Source: Flavobacteriaceae bacterium
GTDB taxonomy: Bacteria; Bacteroidota; Bacteroidia; Flavobacteriales; Flavobacteriaceae
Direction of reading: 5' to 3'
Length of the DNA stretch: 42,541 nt
Assembly (NCBI GenBank): GCA_947451525.1
Contig: CANFZM010000023.1
Span: forward strand, 1 to 42,541
Below, one piece after another: positions 24,528 to 33,563 of the stretch (the stretch's first letter is position 1; each line of letters begins with the position of its first letter). Below the pieces are notes generated by a model that saw only the letters and a list, made by a program, of their open reading frames with translations, made no database searches and had not been told where the DNA came from. The position numbers were made by a program, and so were the translations under genes.

Positions 24528-24613
24528 CCCGCATTTCGTTACAATCTTTTTTATATAGCACATGAAACCATGGGCTATATAAAAAAGGATTTCCACTCCA
24601 TTCGGGGCTAGGC
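24528..24613 (+). repeat. Intergenic hairpin repeat, copy 2
   Basis: The ends are CCCGCATTTCGTTACAATC and ATTTCCACTCCATTCGGGGC. Between them CTTTTTTATATAGC pairs with GCTATATAAAAAAGG. It lies 38 bases past the kinase stop, in the same orientation as that gene. The remainder of the 368-base gap up to lipB (24614-24857) is AT-rich and shows no gene or clear site. Confidence 0.7.
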
Positions 24614-24857
24614 AGTAAAATTTCGCTTACTTGTTTAAAATTTCTAAGACCATCTAGTTTTCAAACTAGGAATAAAGAATATAATAATACATAGGTTTTC
24701 ATGGCTATGAATTTCATTAATAAAGTGAAACGCCTTCCAAATTCATTAAGATCTATGAGTCTATGTGGTTAAAAAAACACATAAAATTATAGCAACTAAA
24801 GAACTAGATTAACAATACAACAAACTATATAATCCAGCCTTCCGCAAAAGAAAAAAA

Positions 24858-25565
24858 ATGAACAAACAAATACAACTTCAAGATTTAGGCAACAAAGACT
24901 ACAAAGCCACTTGGGATTACCAAGAAACCTTGTTTAAAGAAATTGTAGACATTAAAATTCAAAATAGGAGAGAAGAAACCCAACTTCCAACACCCAATTA
25001 TTTTCTTTTTGTAGAACATCCACATGTATATACCTTAGGTAAAAGTGGTGCTATTTCCAATTTATTACTTTCCGAAAAACAACTTGAAGCCAAAGGCGCT
25101 ACTTTCTACAAAATAAATAGAGGAGGAGACATCACTTACCATGGCCCAGGTCAAATTGTTGGATATCCCATACTTGATCTTGAAAATTTCTTCACCGACA
25201 TCCATAAATATTTGCGCTTTCTAGAAGAAGTCATTATTTTAACCCTTGCCGAATACAATATTACAGGAGTACGAAGCGAAGGCGAAACCGGAGTTTGGTT
25301 AGGTGTTGGTACACCATTTGCAAGAAAAATTTGCGCCATGGGAGTAAGAGCATCCCGCTGGGTTACCATGCATGGTTTTGCACTAAACGTTAATGCCGAC
25401 CTCGGCTATTTTGACAACATCATCCCTTGCGGAATAAAAGGTAAAGCAGTTACCTCTTTAAATGTAGAACTCGGAGTAGAAAAAGTAAACGAGCAAGAAG
25501 TAAAAGAAAAAATAGTAAAACATTTTTCTCAAATTTTCAACTCCGTTTTCGAGTATCCTCAATAA
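24858..25565 (+). CDS. lipB: Lipoyl(octanoyl) transferase
   Basis: This cytoplasmic enzyme transfers octanoyl groups from acyl carrier protein to lipoyl domains such as those of pyruvate dehydrogenase E2, the first step of lipoate synthesis. The 235 residues contain the family signature RGGDITYHGPGQIVGYPILD (88-107), the lysine-bearing RKICAMGVRASRWVTMHG (156-173, catalytic Lys157) and NIIPCGI with catalytic Cys191. Length is normal. The ATG at 24858 gives the family-like N-terminus QLQDLGNKDY. It is convergent with rnhB, separated by 60 bases of repeat sequence. It is a single-gene unit as far as visible. Confidence 0.95.
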   Translation: MNKQIQLQDLGNKDYKATWDYQETLFKEIVDIKIQNRREETQLPTPNYFLFVEHPHVYTLGKSGAISNLLLSEKQLEAKGATFYKINRGGDITYHGPGQIVGYPILDLENFFTDIHKYLRFLEEVIILTLAEYNITGVRSEGETGVWLGVGTPFARKICAMGVRASRWVTMHGFALNVNADLGYFDNIIPCGIKGKAVTSLNVELGVEKVNEQEVKEKIVKHFSQIFNSVFEYPQ

Positions 25566-25586
25566 ACAATGATAATCCTATATTAA

Positions 25587-25625
25587 TTCCGTACGGAAAA
25601 CTGAGCACTGAACACTGAACACTGA
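25587..25625. repeat. Palindrome followed by CTGAACA units abutting rnhB
   Basis: TTCCGTACGGAA (25587-25598) is a perfect 12-base palindrome. It is followed by about 3.5 copies of the 7-base unit ACTGAAC/ACTGAGC running straight into the rnhB stop codon. The same unit abuts the etfB stop codon at 1420. Confidence 0.7.
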
Positions 25626-26210
25626 TCACTCCTCCTTAAGCAACCTAAACGTCATCCTATGGTACTTAGTCGTGCCATATTTCTTAATCGCTTCCCGATG
25701 TTCTTTTGTTGGGTAGCCCTTGTTTTGTTTCCAGTTATACATAGGGAACTCCTCATGAATTTTATCCATATAAGCATCCCGATAGGTTTTAGCTAATACC
25801 GAAGCAGCGGCAATACTCATATATTTAGAATCTCCTTTAATTATAGTGCTATACGGAATGTCATTTAAAGGTTTAAACCGATTACCATCTACTATTATAT
25901 ATAAAGGAGTAGGGGTTAACTTCATGATGCTCTCTTGCATGGCCTGAATTGAGGCATTCAAGATGTTAATTTCATCAATTATTAAAGGTTCTAAATGAGT
26001 AACCGAAAAAGAAATAGCAAGATTTTCTATTATTGGTCTTAATTTTTCTCTAGTTTTTTCAGATAACTGTTTGGAATCATTGAGTAAATCCAAATTAAAA
26101 TTTTCCGGAAGTAGCACTGCTGCTGCTGTAACAGGTCCTGCCAAACAGCCCCGTCCTGCTTCATCTGTGCCGCATTCTAATTCATAATCAGTAAATCTTA
26201 AATTTAACAT
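25626..26210 (-). CDS. rnhB: Ribonuclease HII
   Basis: This enzyme removes RNA from RNA-DNA hybrids and misincorporated ribonucleotides in DNA. The 194 residues have the type 2 RNase H signature [15 protein letters not shown] with the acidic pair Asp16 and Glu17. The third acidic residue is Asp108 in IIVDGNRF, and the [20 protein letters not shown] segment near 124-143 supplies the fourth. Length is typical. On the minus strand, a TAAATTTG box at 26291-26298 (plus-strand CAAATTTA) is a possible promoter, 81 bases upstream of the ATG. Confidence 0.95.
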   Translation of the reverse strand: MLNLRFTDYELECGTDEAGRGCLAGPVTAAAVLLPENFNLDLLNDSKQLSEKTREKLRPIIENLAISFSVTHLEPLIIDEINILNASIQAMQESIMKLTPTPLYIIVDGNRFKPLNDIPYSTIIKGDSKYMSIAAASVLAKTYRDAYMDKIHEEFPMYNWKQNKGYPTKEHREAIKKYGTTKYHRMTFRLLKEE

Positions 26211-26409
26211 AATTTATTTTTATAATTTATTTTATCATTTTTAACGCAACCTTTTGAATTATATAGCATCTACAAGATGTGTTGCAACCACAAATTTAGT
26301 AAACCATTTAAATTTTAACATAAATAAAATGTAATATTCCGAAGTATTATTTGTTTATTTAAGAAATTATTAAGAAGTTTGCGGAATAACTAACTCAAAT
26401 AAAATTAAT

Positions 26410-29400
26410 ATGAGATCGAAGTTCAAATGGATTTTTACGCTACTAGTAGCGTTATCAATGCAGTTTTCGTTTGCACAAGACAAAACTGTAACAGGTACAA
26501 TTACCGATGGTAAATTACCTTTGCCTAATGCTAATGTTGTAATTAAAGGTACAGCTAAAGGTGTTGCGGCAGATATGGATGGAAAATTTTCCATCAAAGC
26601 AAAATCAGGAGATGTTTTAGTAGTATCTTTTTCAGGATATGAAAAAAAATCTGTAACGGTTGGTTCTGCTAATAATTACAATGTAACTTTAACAGCATCA
26701 TCTAAAGTTTTAGAAGATGTAGTTATCACAGGTGCAATGGGAATTAAAAGAACTAAAGATGCTGCTGTTTATGCTCAAAAACAAATTGGAGCAAAAGAGT
26801 TAACTCAAGCAGCTAATCCTAATGCTATTCAAGCATTAACAGGTAAAGTTTCTGGATTACAAATCAGTATGACTTCCAATGGTGTTTCTGCTGGGTCTAG
26901 AATTGTATTAAGAGGAAACAGATCTGTTTCTGGAGACAATCAAGCTTTGATTGTAATTGACAACTCAATATCTTCTTCAGATGTTTTAGGTCAATTGCCT
27001 CCAGATGTTATTGAGTCTGTAAACGTTATCAAAGGTGCTCAAGGTGGTGCTTTATACGGAGCTCAAGGTGTAAATGGTGTTATTGTTGTTACTACTAAAA
27101 AAGGTACAACTAAAGACAAATTTACTTTTGGTTATAACACTTCTATCGATTTTGAAAATGTTTCATATGTACCTACAAGACAAATGGATTATGGACAAGG
27201 TTGGGGTAACGGTTATGACTTTAACTTTCCTAATACTACAGATCCAAGAAATAACAGTATTCAATTCTCTCCTTATGAGAATGGTGCTTGGGGTCCGGCA
27301 TTTAATGATCCGGCATTTGCAGGAACTACTGTTCCTGTAGGTTTGCCACAAGCAGATGGTCATTTCTTGACTTCTAAATGGGAACCAATTAAAGACAATA
27401 TCAAAAAATTCTTTAAAACAGGTACTATTTTTCAAAATTCATTCAATTTTAATGTTGGTGGACCAGAATCTTATGTTTTCTTAGCAGTTAATAGACAAAA
27501 TACTGATTTTGTTGTTCAAGACGATAAATTAGTAAGAAATTCATTCATGTTCAAAGCAGGAAAGAAATTTGGTAAGTTTAATATGAGCGGAAGTATGAAC
27601 TATATTTCTCAAACTACTAAAGAAACTAGTGCTGATTTATTTGATGATTTATTACAAACAGCAACTAACATTCCTGTAGAGAGATTTAATGATCCTGCTA
27701 ATGAGCACCACTGGACAGTTTATGCGCAAAATCCTTATTGGACAACTAAACATGTTAGAAATAATAATACTTCTAATATTGTTAATGGTACATTAAATTT
27801 AGCGTACGAATTCTCTAAACACATTAATGTTTCTTACATTGCCAACTTACAGTTGATTACTAAAGAAGCACAATCTTACAATGATGGTTTTGATAAATTA
27901 GGTTTCACTTATGACTTCTCTCCTTACAATGATGGTGCAGGTTCTACTCCAACTTATTCTGATTTAGGAGGTTTGCCAGTAGATTCTAATTATTATGAAA
28001 GTCTTTCTACAAGAAGAAACTTTTATGGTGATTTAATGTTCAATTTCAATTATGACTTAACTAAAGATTTAAATTTGAAATTTAACGTTGGTAGCAATAC
28101 ACAAGATAGTTATTACAGACTTATTTCTCAAGGTGGAACAGGTTTAGACGTTCCAGGTTTTTATCACATTAGTAATGTGTTGAATGTTCAAAACCCAACT
28201 ACTTTAAGAAACTTAGGATGGAATAATCAATTTGTTAGAGAAAGAAGAGTTGCTGCATTTGCAAATGTTGATTTAGCTTACAAAGATTATTTGTTCTTGA
28301 ATGCTACTTCACGTGTGGAGCAATCTTCAAGAATTAAAAATTCTTATTTCTATCCTTCAGTAGGGGTTTCATTCCTTCCAACTAAAGCAATAGAAGGTCT
28401 TAGAGACAATAAGGTTTTAAATTATGCTAAAATTAATGCATCGTATACAGTTGTAGGAAATACTTCTATTACAAGTCCATATTCTACTAATGAACTTACA
28501 AAAATACCTCAAGGGTTCCCGTTTGGAAACATCTCAGCTCTTGGTTATAATAATATTCCAACTAACCCTGATATTAAACCAGAGTTTGTATCAACAAAAG
28601 AAATTGGAGCTCAATTTGGTTTCTTTAAAGATAGAATTACTTTAGAAGGTTCTTACTATGTTGCAGATACTAAAGATTTGATTACAAATGTATCTACTTC
28701 ACCTTTTTCTGGAGCAACTAGTACATTAAACAACATTGGATCTCTTCAAAACAAAGGGTATGAAATTGATTTAGGTGTTACTCCAATTAAAACAAATAGT
28801 TTTAAATGGGACATGCGTGCAAGTTATACTACTTACAAAACTAAAGTAACTGGTTTAGCTGAAGGAGCAACTAGCGTTAACTTACAATCTAACTCTCAAG
28901 TAGGTATTTTTGCTGAAGTTGGAGAAGAATTTCCTTTAATTAAAGGTACATCTTATGTTAGAGACGGAAATGGTAATGTAATTGTAGGATCTAATGGTCT
29001 TCCACAAACAACTTCTTCTTTCCAAAAATTAGGAAAAGGTACTCCAGACTATATTATTGGATTTACCAACTCTTTTGAATACAAAGGATTTAAATTTACA
29101 GCAGTTGCTGATTTAAGAATGGGTGCTTCTGCTTACTCTTTTGCAAAAAACATCTTGTTATTTGCTGGGGGTGACTTAGATACTGCTGGTTTCGATAGAA
29201 ATCAAGGGTATGTTTTCCCTGGAGTAACTACTACTGGTGCTGTTAATACAGTTGTGGCTGGTGCGGCTAGTCCTGCTGGAGTAACTAATTACTTTACTTC
29301 AACTCAAAGAAATATTGCTGAAGCTAATGTAATTGATGCTTCTGCTTTAAAAATTAGAGAACTTTCTTTAAGCTATGGTTTACCTAAAAAATTATTGGCA

Positions 29401-29619
29401 GGTACAGGTTTAGAAACATTAAGATTTGGAATAAATGCTAGAAATCCATTTATTTTCCTTGCTGATGGTAAATTCTTAAAACCAAGACATGGTTTAGCTA
29501 ACAACAGTTATTCTGATCCTGAAGCTGCTAATACTACGGGTAACGCTCAAGGTATTATTAATGTTGGACAATATCCATCTACTAAAACTTATGGTTTCAC
29601 AATGAACTTAACGTTCTAA
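26410..29619 (+). CDS. SusC/RagA family TonB-linked outer membrane protein
   Basis: A 1069-residue outer-membrane transporter of the SusC type, which imports glycans, peptides or other large nutrients with a SusD lid. Residues 1-22 are a signal peptide ending SFAQ. Residues about 24-100 are a carboxypeptidase-regulatory-like domain (VTGTITDGKLPLPNANVVIKG). The plug (about 105-230) has the family pattern QALTGKVSGLQISM, RIVLRGNRSV and GGALYGAQGVNGVIVVTTKKG. The barrel ends in TYGFTMNLTF. It is directly followed after 12 bases by the SusD partner. No glycoside hydrolase, peptidase or regulator is adjacent, so the substrate cannot be named. Confidence 0.95.
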   Translation: MRSKFKWIFTLLVALSMQFSFAQDKTVTGTITDGKLPLPNANVVIKGTAKGVAADMDGKFSIKAKSGDVLVVSFSGYEKKSVTVGSANNYNVTLTASSKVLEDVVITGAMGIKRTKDAAVYAQKQIGAKELTQAANPNAIQALTGKVSGLQISMTSNGVSAGSRIVLRGNRSVSGDNQALIVIDNSISSSDVLGQLPPDVIESVNVIKGAQGGALYGAQGVNGVIVVTTKKGTTKDKFTFGYNTSIDFENVSYVPTRQMDYGQGWGNGYDFNFPNTTDPRNNSIQFSPYENGAWGPAFNDPAFAGTTVPVGLPQADGHFLTSKWEPIKDNIKKFFKTGTIFQNSFNFNVGGPESYVFLAVNRQNTDFVVQDDKLVRNSFMFKAGKKFGKFNMSGSMNYISQTTKETSADLFDDLLQTATNIPVERFNDPANEHHWTVYAQNPYWTTKHVRNNNTSNIVNGTLNLAYEFSKHINVSYIANLQLITKEAQSYNDGFDKLGFTYDFSPYNDGAGSTPTYSDLGGLPVDSNYYESLSTRRNFYGDLMFNFNYDLTKDLNLKFNVGSNTQDSYYRLISQGGTGLDVPGFYHISNVLNVQNPTTLRNLGWNNQFVRERRVAAFANVDLAYKDYLFLNATSRVEQSSRIKNSYFYPSVGVSFLPTKAIEGLRDNKVLNYAKINASYTVVGNTSITSPYSTNELTKIPQGFPFGNISALGYNNIPTNPDIKPEFVSTKEIGAQFGFFKDRITLEGSYYVADTKDLITNVSTSPFSGATSTLNNIGSLQNKGYEIDLGVTPIKTNSFKWDMRASYTTYKTKVTGLAEGATSVNLQSNSQVGIFAEVGEEFPLIKGTSYVRDGNGNVIVGSNGLPQTTSSFQKLGKGTPDYIIGFTNSFEYKGFKFTAVADLRMGASAYSFAKNILLFAGGDLDTAGFDRNQGYVFPGVTTTGAVNTVVAGAASPAGVTNYFTSTQRNIAEANVIDASALKIRELSLSYGLPKKLLAGTGLETLRFGINARNPFIFLADGKFLKPRHGLANNSYSDPEAANTTGNAQGIINVGQYPSTKTYGFTMNLTF

Positions 29620-29631
29620 AATAATTTAATT

Positions 29632-31314
29632 ATGAAAAAAATAAAATTTATCGTTCCGATATTAGCGTTAGCTTTTTTCTCGTGCGACAATTATTTGGAC
29701 ATCAACAGTCCTAGTCCTAATGATATTTCCTTTTCACAAGCAAGTCCAAGTAAATTGTTACCTGGAGCACAAACTTCTTGCTACCGTGTTCAAGGTACAA
29801 CTATGAACCAATTAGGAAACGTATTTATGAACTCTTGGACTAGAAATGTACAGTCTTGGGGAAATGGGTATGACAAAGAGTTACAATTAAACTTAGATAC
29901 TGGTTTTTATAATAGTGGTACTCTTTCAATAGTAAGTGGTAGTACGGGTTTAGCCTCTTTAATCAAAAATTTTCAAGCAATTATTGATTATCCAAATCCT
30001 GATGGAAAATACGATAATTATGTAGCTGCTGCTAAAATTTGTAAAGTACACTATGTACAACAATTAGTGGATTTATATGGCGATATTCCTTATACTGAAG
30101 CTTGGAAAGGTACTGGTAACATTACACCTAAATACGATGATGATTACGCTATTTATCAATCTCTTTTTGGTGAATTACAACAAGCAAGAGATTTAATTAG
30201 CAATGCTCCTGCAACTGCTGAAGATATTGCTCCTTATGATGTAATGTTAAAAGGGGATTTGGCTAAATGGACTGAATTTGCTAATACTTTGCAATTAAGA
30301 ATGTGTTTACGTATGTCTGCTGTAACAGGTGCTAAAGCAACTTTAAGAGATCAAAAATTAGCAGATTTATCTACTATTATTAATAATGGAGGTTCTTTTA
30401 TCACTGCTAATGTTGTTGTTAATCCTGGATTTAACAGTTCTACTGACGATCAAGCAAGTCCTGCTTTTGGAACTTTTGCTTACTTAGTAAGTGGTAATTT
30501 ACAAAACAATAGAACTTTTGTAACTATGTCTGGTCATGCTTACAAAGCTTTACAAAGTTATGCTACAACTAATTGGGCTGCTTTTGGTAACAATTATGAA
30601 ATCGTTGCTGGTTCAGGTATCAATTATCCTAATGTATTGGATCCTCGTTCTGCTAAATTATTTACTCTTGGATCTGGTCAAACAGTTAGAAGAGCAGTAA
30701 CTCAAGGTAGTAATGTTGTAGACGTTACTACGCCTGCAGGTACTTTACCAGGTTTGCCTTGTCGTTTAGGATTAGCAGGTAACTTTAATCTTTACGGTCA
30801 AGCTGCTGGTGGAACTTTACCAGAATACTTCGCTTGTGATGGTTATGTAATGACTTTATCAGAATCTTATTTCTTACAAGCAGAAGCTGCTTTAAGATAT
30901 CCTGCTTTATTCTCTGGTGCTCAAGCAGCATTTGATAATGGTGTTACTGAAGATTTCACTATGAGAAATGCTACAATTGGAACTTATTTATCTTTAATTA
31001 ACGCAAAACCAAATTTTGGATATACTGCATCTACTACAACGGCTCAAAAATTGCACGCTATTATGTACCAAAAATGGATTGCTTTAATGGGTGTTAATGC
31101 TATTCAATCTTATTTAGATTATACAAGAACAGGTTTCCCAGTTACTCCACTACCATTAGGCGCTTTAGTACAAAACAAAAAACCTAATCGTTTGATGTAT
31201 CCTACTGCAGAATATGTGGCTAATAGTGCTAACGTTCCTAATATGGTTGCTGCTGATTGTTTTTCTTTAAACAGTCATACACCATTTTGGGTTCCTGGTG
31301 CTCCACAAAACTAA
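29632..31314 (+). CDS. SusD/RagB family nutrient-binding outer membrane lipoprotein
   Basis: A 560-residue surface lipoprotein that forms the hinged lid over the SusC barrel. The lipobox FFSC places the lipid on Cys18, followed by DNYLDINSPSPNDIS. The helical TPR-like core includes AAAKICKVHYVQQLVDLYGDIPYTEAWKG near 125-160 and QLRMCLRMSAVTGAK near 220. This variant resembles the SusD-like_2 group more than classic SusD. The repeated GVNAIQSYLDYTRTGFP near the end is characteristic. It is co-transcribed with SusC and closed by a terminator at 31338. Confidence 0.93.
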   Translation: MKKIKFIVPILALAFFSCDNYLDINSPSPNDISFSQASPSKLLPGAQTSCYRVQGTTMNQLGNVFMNSWTRNVQSWGNGYDKELQLNLDTGFYNSGTLSIVSGSTGLASLIKNFQAIIDYPNPDGKYDNYVAAAKICKVHYVQQLVDLYGDIPYTEAWKGTGNITPKYDDDYAIYQSLFGELQQARDLISNAPATAEDIAPYDVMLKGDLAKWTEFANTLQLRMCLRMSAVTGAKATLRDQKLADLSTIINNGGSFITANVVVNPGFNSSTDDQASPAFGTFAYLVSGNLQNNRTFVTMSGHAYKALQSYATTNWAAFGNNYEIVAGSGINYPNVLDPRSAKLFTLGSGQTVRRAVTQGSNVVDVTTPAGTLPGLPCRLGLAGNFNLYGQAAGGTLPEYFACDGYVMTLSESYFLQAEAALRYPALFSGAQAAFDNGVTEDFTMRNATIGTYLSLINAKPNFGYTASTTTAQKLHAIMYQKWIALMGVNAIQSYLDYTRTGFPVTPLPLGALVQNKKPNRLMYPTAEYVANSANVPNMVAADCFSLNSHTPFWVPGAPQN

Positions 31315-31337
31315 TAGTATTTAAAAACTATTGTATT

Positions 31338-31368
31338 AAAGACCGCCTTATGGCGGTCTTTTTTTTTA
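31338..31368 (+). terminator. Intrinsic terminator of the SusC/SusD pair
   Basis: AAAGACCGCC (31338-31347) pairs perfectly with GGCGGTCTTT (31352-31361) around a TTAT loop, followed by more T residues. Confidence 0.93.
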
Positions 31369-31403
31369 AATTATATTTATGATTTAGTTTATAAACATTT
31401 CCT

Positions 31404-31411
31404 TATTTTTG
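31404..31411 (+). promoter_or_regulatory. Likely -7 promoter box of the porin gene
   Basis: TATTTTTG matches TAnnTTTG and lies 16 bases before the ATG at 31428, a short leader. Confidence 0.55.
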
Positions 31412-31427
31412 TTGCTTTCCATTTGAT

Positions 31428-33374
31428 ATGCGACAATTATATATTTTGATTTTTCTTTTTACCACAGTTTTTTCTTTTTCTCAAGAAAAAGGAAAACCAG
31501 CAGTTACTAAAAGTTTAGTAAAAACCCCAGAACAAAGAGCCAAAGAAAAAGCACAAAAAGCACCTATTACTTCCTATAAAATAATCTCAATTCAAAGGGA
31601 TACTATAGTTTTGGATACTACATTATCCATAAAAAAAGAATACGATTATAATTATCTTCGTAGAGATATGTTCGGCTTAATGCCTTTTCCAAATGAAGGA
31701 CAAACCTATTCTACCTTAAACTTCGGCTTAAATAAATTTTCTCCTTTTCCAGAATTTGGTTTCAAAGCCAAACAAATGAATTATCTTGAAGTAAACGATA
31801 TTAAATACTATTCGGTTGCAACTCCATTAACCGAACTCTATTTTAAAACCGTAATGGAACAAGGGCAAAATGTAGATGCCTTAGTAACCTTAAACACTGC
31901 TAAAAATTTTAATTTTTCTATCGCTTTTAAAGGTTTACGTTCTTTAGGGAAGTACATCAACCAATTATCCAGCAATGGAAATTTTCGCTTTACAGCAAGT
32001 TACTTTACTTTAGATAAACGTTATGCAATGAATTTCCATTATACAGGACAAGATTTGTTGAATGGCGAAAACGGAGGTCTTACACAGCCAGAATTTTTTG
32101 AAGATAAAGACCCTCTTTATAAAAACCGACCTCGTTTACAAGTCTATTTAACCGATGCTAAATCTTTATTTAAAGGAAAACGTTTCTTTATAGACCAAAC
32201 CCTTCGCGTTAACGCTAAAGACCACGAAAATAATCTATACATTGCGCACCAATTAAATTACGAACATAAATTTTTCGAATTCAATCAGGCTACACTTAGT
32301 TCCACCATAGGAACAACAGGAACAGCTTTCCAACGATTTGGTACTTCATCCATAGCTTTAAATATTATAGACCAAACTATGTACGATAGATTCTATAACA
32401 AAGTAGGTGCGGTTTATGAAAATAAAACCCTCGGTAAATTCCAATTTTTTGCAGAAAATTTTATCTACAAATATTTTAATGGTTATGAAAAAACTTTGGG
32501 AACCACTACAATCCCAAGTCAAATTCAAGCAGTCATAAATACTGTTGGCGGTCAATACGATTACCGAAAAAACAAAATTAATGGTACTGTAAGCTTGTCT
32601 AACTCTATTTCAACGCAGCCTCTTCGTAATTTAGATGCACGTTTAACCTATACCATCAACCCTAAAAACAATATTACTTTTCAATACCAAAACATTAGTA
32701 AGTTGCCTAACCACAATTACATACTAAACCAAAGTTCGTACGATAATTACAATTGGTACAAAAGTTTTAAAAACGAGAAAATCAATAATTTGGTTGTGAA
32801 TGCTTCAACCCAATGGGTTAATGCTTCCCTTCAGTTGACCACGCTCAACGATCACCTATATTTTCAAGATACAATTCATAAGCCTTACATGCAGTTGGTT
32901 ACTCCTCATCAATATTCTGGTACCATCAATTATATTTCACTCAAAGTATCTCGTGAATTCAAGTACCGAAAATGGGGTCTAGACAACACCTTTCTTTACC
33001 AAAAAGTTTCGCAGAAAGACACTATTCTTAACGTGCCGCAACTAACCTTGCGCAACACCCTTTATTTCTCCGATTATGTGTTTAAACGCGCCATGTTTTT
33101 GCAAACAGGAATCACCATTAATTATTTTACTAAATACTACGCCGACGATTACAACCCAATTCTAGCCGAGTTTTTTGTTCAAAAAAACAAACAAATTGGT
33201 GAATTCCCAATGCTAGATTTCTTCGTAAATACCCGTGTTAAACAAACCCGAATTTACCTCAAAGCTGAGCATTTTAACTCCGCTTTTTCGGGTAATAAAT
33301 ACTATTCGGCACCCAATCTACCGTACCACGATTTCATGATACGTTTCGGTTTGGTATGGAATTTCTTCCAATAA
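31428..33374 (+). CDS. Putative porin (Bacteroidota type)
   Basis: A 648-residue exported protein. The signal peptide is MRQLYILIFLFTTVFSFSQ, followed by a Lys-rich linker (KSLVKTPEQRAKEKAQK). After residue about 60 the protein is a succession of amphipathic strands, such as NFRFTASYFTLDKRYAMNFHY and YRKWGLDNTFLYQKVSQKD. It ends IRFGLVWNFFQ, so an outer-membrane beta-barrel is likely. It matches the phylum-specific putative porin family by overall layout and the conserved YDYNYLRRDMFGLMPFPN start near 73-90. No substrate can be inferred. It has its own promoter box, separate from the SusC/SusD pair. Confidence 0.82.
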   Translation: MRQLYILIFLFTTVFSFSQEKGKPAVTKSLVKTPEQRAKEKAQKAPITSYKIISIQRDTIVLDTTLSIKKEYDYNYLRRDMFGLMPFPNEGQTYSTLNFGLNKFSPFPEFGFKAKQMNYLEVNDIKYYSVATPLTELYFKTVMEQGQNVDALVTLNTAKNFNFSIAFKGLRSLGKYINQLSSNGNFRFTASYFTLDKRYAMNFHYTGQDLLNGENGGLTQPEFFEDKDPLYKNRPRLQVYLTDAKSLFKGKRFFIDQTLRVNAKDHENNLYIAHQLNYEHKFFEFNQATLSSTIGTTGTAFQRFGTSSIALNIIDQTMYDRFYNKVGAVYENKTLGKFQFFAENFIYKYFNGYEKTLGTTTIPSQIQAVINTVGGQYDYRKNKINGTVSLSNSISTQPLRNLDARLTYTINPKNNITFQYQNISKLPNHNYILNQSSYDNYNWYKSFKNEKINNLVVNASTQWVNASLQLTTLNDHLYFQDTIHKPYMQLVTPHQYSGTINYISLKVSREFKYRKWGLDNTFLYQKVSQKDTILNVPQLTLRNTLYFSDYVFKRAMFLQTGITINYFTKYYADDYNPILAEFFVQKNKQIGEFPMLDFFVNTRVKQTRIYLKAEHFNSAFSGNKYYSAPNLPYHDFMIRFGLVWNFFQ

Positions 33375-33421
33375 TCTTTTTATTTGAAACATAAACTTTA
33401 GGCATTTTAGTACACGTAATT

Positions 33422-33487
33422 CCTGCTGTCCGTTCTATCTTTTTCTTTGGCAAGAAAAAGGATGCCACTTCCATCAGGGTTAAACGG
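33422..33487 (+). repeat. Intergenic hairpin repeat, copy 3
   Basis: The ends are CCTGCTGTCCGTTCTATC and ATGCCACTTCCATCAGGG. Between them CTTTTTCTT pairs with AAGAAAAAG around a TGGC loop. It lies 47 bases downstream of the porin stop, in the same orientation as that gene. Confidence 0.65.
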
Positions 33488-33512
33488 CAGTCTATTGGTG
33501 TGAAATCAGTAG

Positions 33513-33544
33513 TTTGCAATACCATTTATTTATCAATATCTTTG
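33513..33544 (+). promoter_or_regulatory. Likely full promoter of the PLP synthase gene
   Basis: TTTG (33513-33516) and TATCTTTG (33537-33544) are separated by 20 bases. They fit both Bacteroidota boxes (-33 TTTG and -7 TAnnTTTG) at normal spacing. This is the best promoter match in the window. The ATG lies 19 bases further on. Confidence 0.75.
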
Positions 33545-33563
33545 CAATCACAAACAAACAAAA

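Noticed and set aside
24614..24857. Hidden gene or riboswitch upstream of lipB
   Set aside because: No frame with coding character, no conserved riboswitch-like motif and no strong hairpin could be seen.
26410..31314. Polysaccharide utilisation locus
   Set aside because: Only the SusC/SusD pair is present. No glycoside hydrolase, sulfatase, peptidase or regulator adjoins it, so a substrate-specific locus cannot be claimed.
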